Shown in pieces: positions 60,014 to 64,000 of a DNA stretch of 64,000 nucleotides. The position numbers were made by a program, and so were the translations under genes. The stretch is taken from contig CAZEHS010000002.1 of assembly GCA_964511875.1 (NCBI GenBank), positions 1 to 64,000 on the forward strand, written 5' to 3'. The notes beneath the pieces are model-generated. The model was not told the origin of the DNA and did not search any database. It worked only from the letters and a program-made list of their open reading frames with translations. Source of the stretch: CAZEHS01 sp964511875 (GTDB taxonomy: Bacteria > Bacillota > Clostridia > Peptostreptococcales > Acidaminobacteraceae). Numbering within the stretch: position 1 is the stretch's first letter; each line of letters begins with the position of its first letter.

Positions 60014-62002
60014 ATGTTGAACAGGACTGAAGAGAAAGCCATTGAGACAATCCGGTTTTTAGCAGTTGATGCCGTTGAAAAAGCAAATTCCGGGCACCCT
60101 GGGATGCCGATGGGTGCTGCAACCATGGCCTGGACGCTGTGGAGCAGGTTTCTTAAGGGAAGCGCCACAGACCCCCAATGGTCGGATCGGGACCGGTTCG
60201 TGCTGTCGGCAGGGCATGGATCCATGCTTCAGTATGCACTGCTTCATCTTTTCGGATATGCGGTTTCCCTTGAAGACATCCGTCAGTTCCGTCAATTGGG
60301 TTCCCTGACCCCTGGACATCCTGAGCATGGAGAAACGCCGGGAGTGGAATCGACTACAGGGCCATTAGGCCAGGGTTTTGCAAACGCTGTAGGCATGGCC
60401 ATGGCAGAGAGGAGGCTGGCAGCAGAATTCAATACGCCTGACTTCGATCTTGTCAATCATTACACCTATGCACTGGTAGGAGACGGATGCCTAATGGAAG
60501 GGGTTTCCCAGGAAGCCGCATCTCTGGCGGGAACTCTGAAACTTGGAAAACTGATTGCTCTTTATGATTCTAACCGTGTCACAATCGATGGGCCAACGGA
60601 TCTGGCCTTCACTGAGGATGTAGGAAAAAGGTTTGAGGCCTATGGTTGGGAAGTGTTCAGCGTGAATGAAGGAAATTCGGTGCCTGTCATTGCTTCGGCC
60701 ATTCAAAAGGCGCGCCTTGATACGACAAAACCCAGTCTGATCATTGTCAATACCACAATCGGTTACGGCAGCCCCAATAAAGGCGGCCATTCCAGCGCAC
60801 ATGGTGCGCCGCTGGGAGCAGAGGAGGTAAGACAGACCAAGAAGCTGTTCGGTTGGGATGACTATCCTGATTTTCATGTGCCTGAAGAGGTTACCGAATA
60901 TATGAAAGAAATAATCGATCAGCGTGAGATCGAACGCTTCATGTGGGAAGAAAAATTTGAGGATTATCAGGAGAAATATCCGGAGAAAGCTGAACAGTGG
61001 ACCCGGTGGCATGATTTTGAATCTCAAGGCTCTGAAGATACAGGGGTTGAGCTCTGGAGCAAATTCAAGAAACCGGAGGCTACACGCAGTGCGGGCGCTA
61101 TTGTCATGAACTCAATTCTGGAGCAGGTTCCCAATCTCATGGGTGGCTCGGCGGACCTTGTCGGATCGACAAAAACCTGGCTGGAAGGCAAGGAGGTGTT
61201 TTCCTGGGAAAACCCCCGCGGCGCCAATATCTATTTCGGAGTCAGGGAGCATGCCATGGGAGCTATCCTTAACGGGATGGCCCTGCACGGTGGCCTTAGG
61301 GTATTCGGGTCCACGTTCCTTACTTTTTCGGACTATATGAAGCCGGCAATTCGGCTGAGCGCATTGATGAAGCTGCCGGTAGTCTATATATTTACCCATG
61401 ACAGCATCGGGTTAGGAGAGGATGGACCAACTCACCAACCCGTTGAACACCTGTGGATGCTCAGGGGGATACCCGGTCTGTCGGTATTCAGGCCGGCAGA
61501 TGCAAAGGAAACAGCAATAGCATGGCAGGAAGCAATGAAGCGTACGGAAGGACCTTCTGCACTGGTGCTCTCCCGTCAAAATCTGCCGGTTCTTGAAGGC
61601 GTCAATAAGGGGGCTCATCTTGGCGGTTACATCCTCAACCGTGAGGTGGGAGAGCGTGCAAGAGCCATCCTGATCGGCACAGGATCAGAGGTTTCGATCC
61701 TATTGGATGCACAGCGCATACTTCGCCAGGAAGGAATAGACACGCGGGTGGTCAGCATGCCGTGCCTTGAGATCTTCGACAGTCAGCCGGAGGGGTACCG
61801 CAGGGAAATTCTGCCTCCGGACATTCCGCGTGTTTCCCTGGAAGCCGGAAGCACGCAGGGCTGGTATAAATATGTCCTTGATGGAAAGCCTCTTGGCCTG
61901 GATACCTTCGGTGCTTCAGCACCGGCGGAACTTCTGTTCAAGCACTTCGGGTTTACAGCTGAGAAGGTGGCTGACCAGGTGAGGAAACTTATTCGAGAAT
62001 GA
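60014..62002 (+). CDS. tkt: Transketolase
   Basis: This 662-residue full-length transketolase of the pentose phosphate pathway shows ANSGHPGMPMGAA, SAGHGSML, TGPLGQGFANAVGMA, the TPP motif VGDGCLMEGVSQEA, and IFTHDSIGLGEDGPTHQPVEHL in the pyrimidine domain. The length and order are those of the TktA type, unlike the two-gene enzyme at 29253-31067. GGACGGAGG precedes the start at 60014. It is flanked by terminators on both sides and so is monocistronic. Confidence 0.96.
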   Translation: MLNRTEEKAIETIRFLAVDAVEKANSGHPGMPMGAATMAWTLWSRFLKGSATDPQWSDRDRFVLSAGHGSMLQYALLHLFGYAVSLEDIRQFRQLGSLTPGHPEHGETPGVESTTGPLGQGFANAVGMAMAERRLAAEFNTPDFDLVNHYTYALVGDGCLMEGVSQEAASLAGTLKLGKLIALYDSNRVTIDGPTDLAFTEDVGKRFEAYGWEVFSVNEGNSVPVIASAIQKARLDTTKPSLIIVNTTIGYGSPNKGGHSSAHGAPLGAEEVRQTKKLFGWDDYPDFHVPEEVTEYMKEIIDQREIERFMWEEKFEDYQEKYPEKAEQWTRWHDFESQGSEDTGVELWSKFKKPEATRSAGAIVMNSILEQVPNLMGGSADLVGSTKTWLEGKEVFSWENPRGANIYFGVREHAMGAILNGMALHGGLRVFGSTFLTFSDYMKPAIRLSALMKLPVVYIFTHDSIGLGEDGPTHQPVEHLWMLRGIPGLSVFRPADAKETAIAWQEAMKRTEGPSALVLSRQNLPVLEGVNKGAHLGGYILNREVGERARAILIGTGSEVSILLDAQRILRQEGIDTRVVSMPCLEIFDSQPEGYRREILPPDIPRVSLEAGSTQGWYKYVLDGKPLGLDTFGASAPAELLFKHFGFTAEKVADQVRKLIRE

Positions 62003-62005
62003 TTT

Positions 62006-62046
62006 ACAGGACAAAACCGGCGAAGAGATCGCCGGTTTTGTCCTGT
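62006..62046 (+). terminator. Terminator after transketolase
   Basis: ACAGGACAAAACCGGCGA and its exact complement (62006-62023 with 62029-62046) form an 18-bp stem, with a short T content after it. Confidence 0.85.
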
Positions 62047-62094
62047 CTGGCGCTCGCTTAACATAGAATTTTACATTGTAGGGATAGGTTATGT

Positions 62095-62124
62095 TTGTTA
62101 AGCATATGTTAATAATGTTATAAT
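62095..62124 (+). promoter_or_regulatory. Promoter of the Na/Pi cotransporter gene
   Basis: TTGTTA (62095-62100), 18 bases, TATAAT (62119-62124) preceded by TGT, an extended -10. Confidence 0.75.
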
Positions 62125-62182
62125 ACTGATGCATAATACATAATACACACTCACAAGTCGGATGGATCATTAAGGAGAAGAG

Positions 62183-63814
62183 ATGACGATGATATTCGGC
62201 CTCATAGGGGGGCTTGGTTTATTTCTCTATGGCATGAAAGTCATGGGGGATGGTCTTGAAAAAGCCGCTGGTGAAAGGCTGAAGAAACTGATAGAAGTTC
62301 TTACTAACAATCGGGTCATGGGTGTACTTGTCGGTGCCGTTGTCACCGGAGTCATCCAGAGTTCCAGTGCTACCACCGTCATGGTTGTGGGATTTGTCAA
62401 TGCAGGGATCATGAATCTGACTCAGGCTATCGGCGTAATCATGGGGGCGAACATCGGAACCACCATGACTGCCCAGATCATTTCGTTCAACTTAGCAGAA
62501 TACGCTCCTTTAGCAGTTGGCATCGGTGTCGCATTCTGGATGTTCACCAAGAATAAGAAAACCAAACAGTGGGCAGAAATTCTCATCGGCTTCGGAATCC
62601 TCTTTATAGGGATGAGCACCATGAGCGAATCCATGAAACCCCTCCACGAGTTTGAAGGCTTCAAAACAATGCTTACCAGCTTTGGCGGCGGGACTCTGAA
62701 GGACACATTCTTAGGGATTTTAGCGGGTTTTGCTTTGACCGCCGTTATCCAAAGCTCCAGTGCCTCGATCGGCCTGCTGATTGCTTTGGCTTCCCAAGGG
62801 CTACTCCCGATTGAAGCGGCAATACCGATCCTGTTCGGCGATAATATCGGTACCTGTGTCACGGCACTGCTTTCCAGTATCGGTGCCAATAAAACAGCCA
62901 AACGTGCAGCATTGATGCATCTTCTCTTCAATATCATCGGCACCATGATATTTGTGTTCCTTCTCAGCAAGCCCATCCTGCATTTTGTGGTGCAGTTGGA
63001 TCCCAACAGCATTTCCCGACAGATTGCCAATACCCATACACTGTTCAATCTCATCAATATGCTTATTCAGCTTCCTTTTGCCGGCGGTCTGGTCTATCTT
63101 GCAACTAAACTCATCCCGGATAAGAAGGGCGAAGAAGTCATTGTGGAAGGAATCAAGTATCTGGATGACCGGATATTGGAGACCCCGGCTATCGCTGTTG
63201 GACAGTGCATCAAAGAAGTGCTTCATATGGGGAATATAGCCTGTGATTCTTACGAAAAATCAATGGAGGCCTTCTTCAAGGCCGATGAGGCCATGGCCCA
63301 TGAGGTGTTCCGTATCGAACGGATAATCAATACCATGGAGCGTGAGATTGCCGGATATTTGGTGAAGTTATCGAATACAGCACTTTCCGAACAACAGCAT
63401 TTTGTGGTCAACGGTCTATTCGGTACCAGCCATGACATCGAGCGGGTTGGGGATCATGCGGACAATCTGGCTGAACTGGCTTTGTACCGGGTTGAGAATA
63501 AGCTTGATTTCAGTGAATCGGCGGAAGGCGAACTTCGGATGCTCCACGAGCGGGTTCTGAAATCCTACCGTGAATCCTTGCTGGCTCTACAGACCGGTGA
63601 TTCGCAGGTTGCCCGGCGCGTTGTTGAGCGCGAAGGTGAAATCGATCATGTCCAAAAGACCCTCCGTACCAGCCATATTGCACGAATGAACCGCCAGCAA
63701 TGCTCTCCAGGCTCAGGTGTTATATTTCTGGATATTCTGACAAACCTGGAACGGATCGGCGATCATGCTTCAAAAATTGCATTTGCGGTTCTGGATGTAA
63801 AGGGAATGGAATAA
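62183..63814 (+). CDS. Na/Pi cotransporter family protein with PhoU-like domain
   Basis: This 543-residue membrane protein has two NptA-type repeats, each with the QSSSA motif: VIQSSSATTVMVVGFVNAG (about 53) and VIQSSSASIGLLIALA (about 194). A C-terminal cytoplasmic PhoU-like helical domain (about 340-543) carries DIERVGDHADNLAE and NLERIGDHASKIA. The family (YjbB/NptA) moves phosphate with sodium, often outward, and the PhoU part binds metal clusters and senses phosphate. AAGGAGAAG precedes the ATG. It is monocistronic. No Pho box is evident. Confidence 0.92.
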   Translation: MTMIFGLIGGLGLFLYGMKVMGDGLEKAAGERLKKLIEVLTNNRVMGVLVGAVVTGVIQSSSATTVMVVGFVNAGIMNLTQAIGVIMGANIGTTMTAQIISFNLAEYAPLAVGIGVAFWMFTKNKKTKQWAEILIGFGILFIGMSTMSESMKPLHEFEGFKTMLTSFGGGTLKDTFLGILAGFALTAVIQSSSASIGLLIALASQGLLPIEAAIPILFGDNIGTCVTALLSSIGANKTAKRAALMHLLFNIIGTMIFVFLLSKPILHFVVQLDPNSISRQIANTHTLFNLINMLIQLPFAGGLVYLATKLIPDKKGEEVIVEGIKYLDDRILETPAIAVGQCIKEVLHMGNIACDSYEKSMEAFFKADEAMAHEVFRIERIINTMEREIAGYLVKLSNTALSEQQHFVVNGLFGTSHDIERVGDHADNLAELALYRVENKLDFSESAEGELRMLHERVLKSYRESLLALQTGDSQVARRVVEREGEIDHVQKTLRTSHIARMNRQQCSPGSGVIFLDILTNLERIGDHASKIAFAVLDVKGME

Positions 63815-63835
63815 CTTGAATGGTTTGAATGTCAT

Positions 63836-63886
63836 AAGCAAGACAAAGGGTGTAACCGATTTGGTTACACCCTTTGTCTTGCTTTC
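63836..63886. terminator. Strong bidirectional terminator
   Basis: A perfect 22-bp stem (63836-63857 with 63863-63884) has a GATTT loop and a T-run. After it, bases 63890-64000 hold nothing that I recognise. Confidence 0.92.
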
Positions 63887-64000
63887 AAAGAGGAATAGTT
63901 TAACAAGGCATTTCGTGTCAGATCCTGTCGCCCTGTATCTTCGAAGAAACTGATGAAGCTCAGGATGAGACTTGCATAACCTGGAGAAACTTGGTTGCTT

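Noticed and set aside
1..64000. CRISPR arrays, tRNA and rRNA genes
   Set aside because: No regular short repeats with spacers and no cloverleaf or rRNA-like sequence were seen on either strand by reading.

Overview
The window looks like a chromosomal scaffold from an anaerobic, Gram-positive member of the Bacillota (Clostridia-like). The support is two LPXTG cell-wall proteins with a sortase remnant, AddAB rather than RecBCD, a pyrophosphate-type phosphofructokinase, strong AGGAGG ribosome sites with TTGACA/TATAAT promoters, and oxygen-sensitive enzymes (a glycyl radical enzyme and a tungsten-type aldehyde ferredoxin oxidoreductase). Ten Ns inside addA, flanked by two versions of the same short sequence, point to a metagenomic or draft scaffold. 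I saw no tRNA, rRNA, CRISPR array, prophage or transposase.

Layout. (1) 1-4370: surface-protein locus. A sortase C-terminal fragment is followed by two LPXTG proteins built from Cna-B-like repeats. The first has a Fur-box-like site and a c-di-GMP-I (GEMM) riboswitch with terminator in its leader. (2) 4377-8122: an autoregulated TetR / HlyD / ABC ATPase / ABC-2 permease export operon. (3) 8145-27090: mostly household genes: HAD phosphatases, an M15 peptidase, an unknown membrane protein, a SEC-C protein, a two-gene LysO lysine exporter, PPi-PFK, a FIST protein with a hybrid histidine kinase, a peroxiredoxin, a DUF1461-like protein, addB, addA and cysQ. (4) 27208-56298: a large, more A+T-rich catabolic island. 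(5) 56472-62002: LacI regulator, psuK-psuG for pseudouridine, an intergenic repeat element, transketolase. (6) 62183-63814: Na/Pi cotransporter-PhoU protein.

The catabolic island is the most interesting part. It holds three regulators (GntR/FCD, IclR, and LacI at its right edge), two ribose-type ABC importers, a split transketolase between an iron and a zinc alcohol dehydrogenase, a flavin/Fe-S old-yellow-enzyme oxidoreductase with a VOC protein, two SDRs, an aldehyde dehydrogenase with a soluble chemoreceptor, a Gfo/Idh/MocA oxidoreductase with UPF0303 and ABM proteins, and one long operon. That operon encodes importer 2, a glycyl radical enzyme with an atypical active site (Gly-Cys-Trp-Glu) and radical loop (Arg-Met-Gly-Gly-Leu), its radical-SAM activase, a MoaD-like protein ending in Gly-Gly, an aldehyde ferredoxin oxidoreductase and a MIF/4-OT-like tautomerase. 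No sugar kinase lies inside the island, so the substrate is probably oxidised or dehydrated before any phosphorylation. The substrate cannot be read from sequence.

A palindrome TTGTNNACAA recurs at island promoters (27941, 44685, 44751, 56376; near matches at 28052 and 40222). It fits the operator style of FCD-type GntR regulators, which suggests the GntR protein at 27208-27882 or a relative controls the whole island as one regulon.
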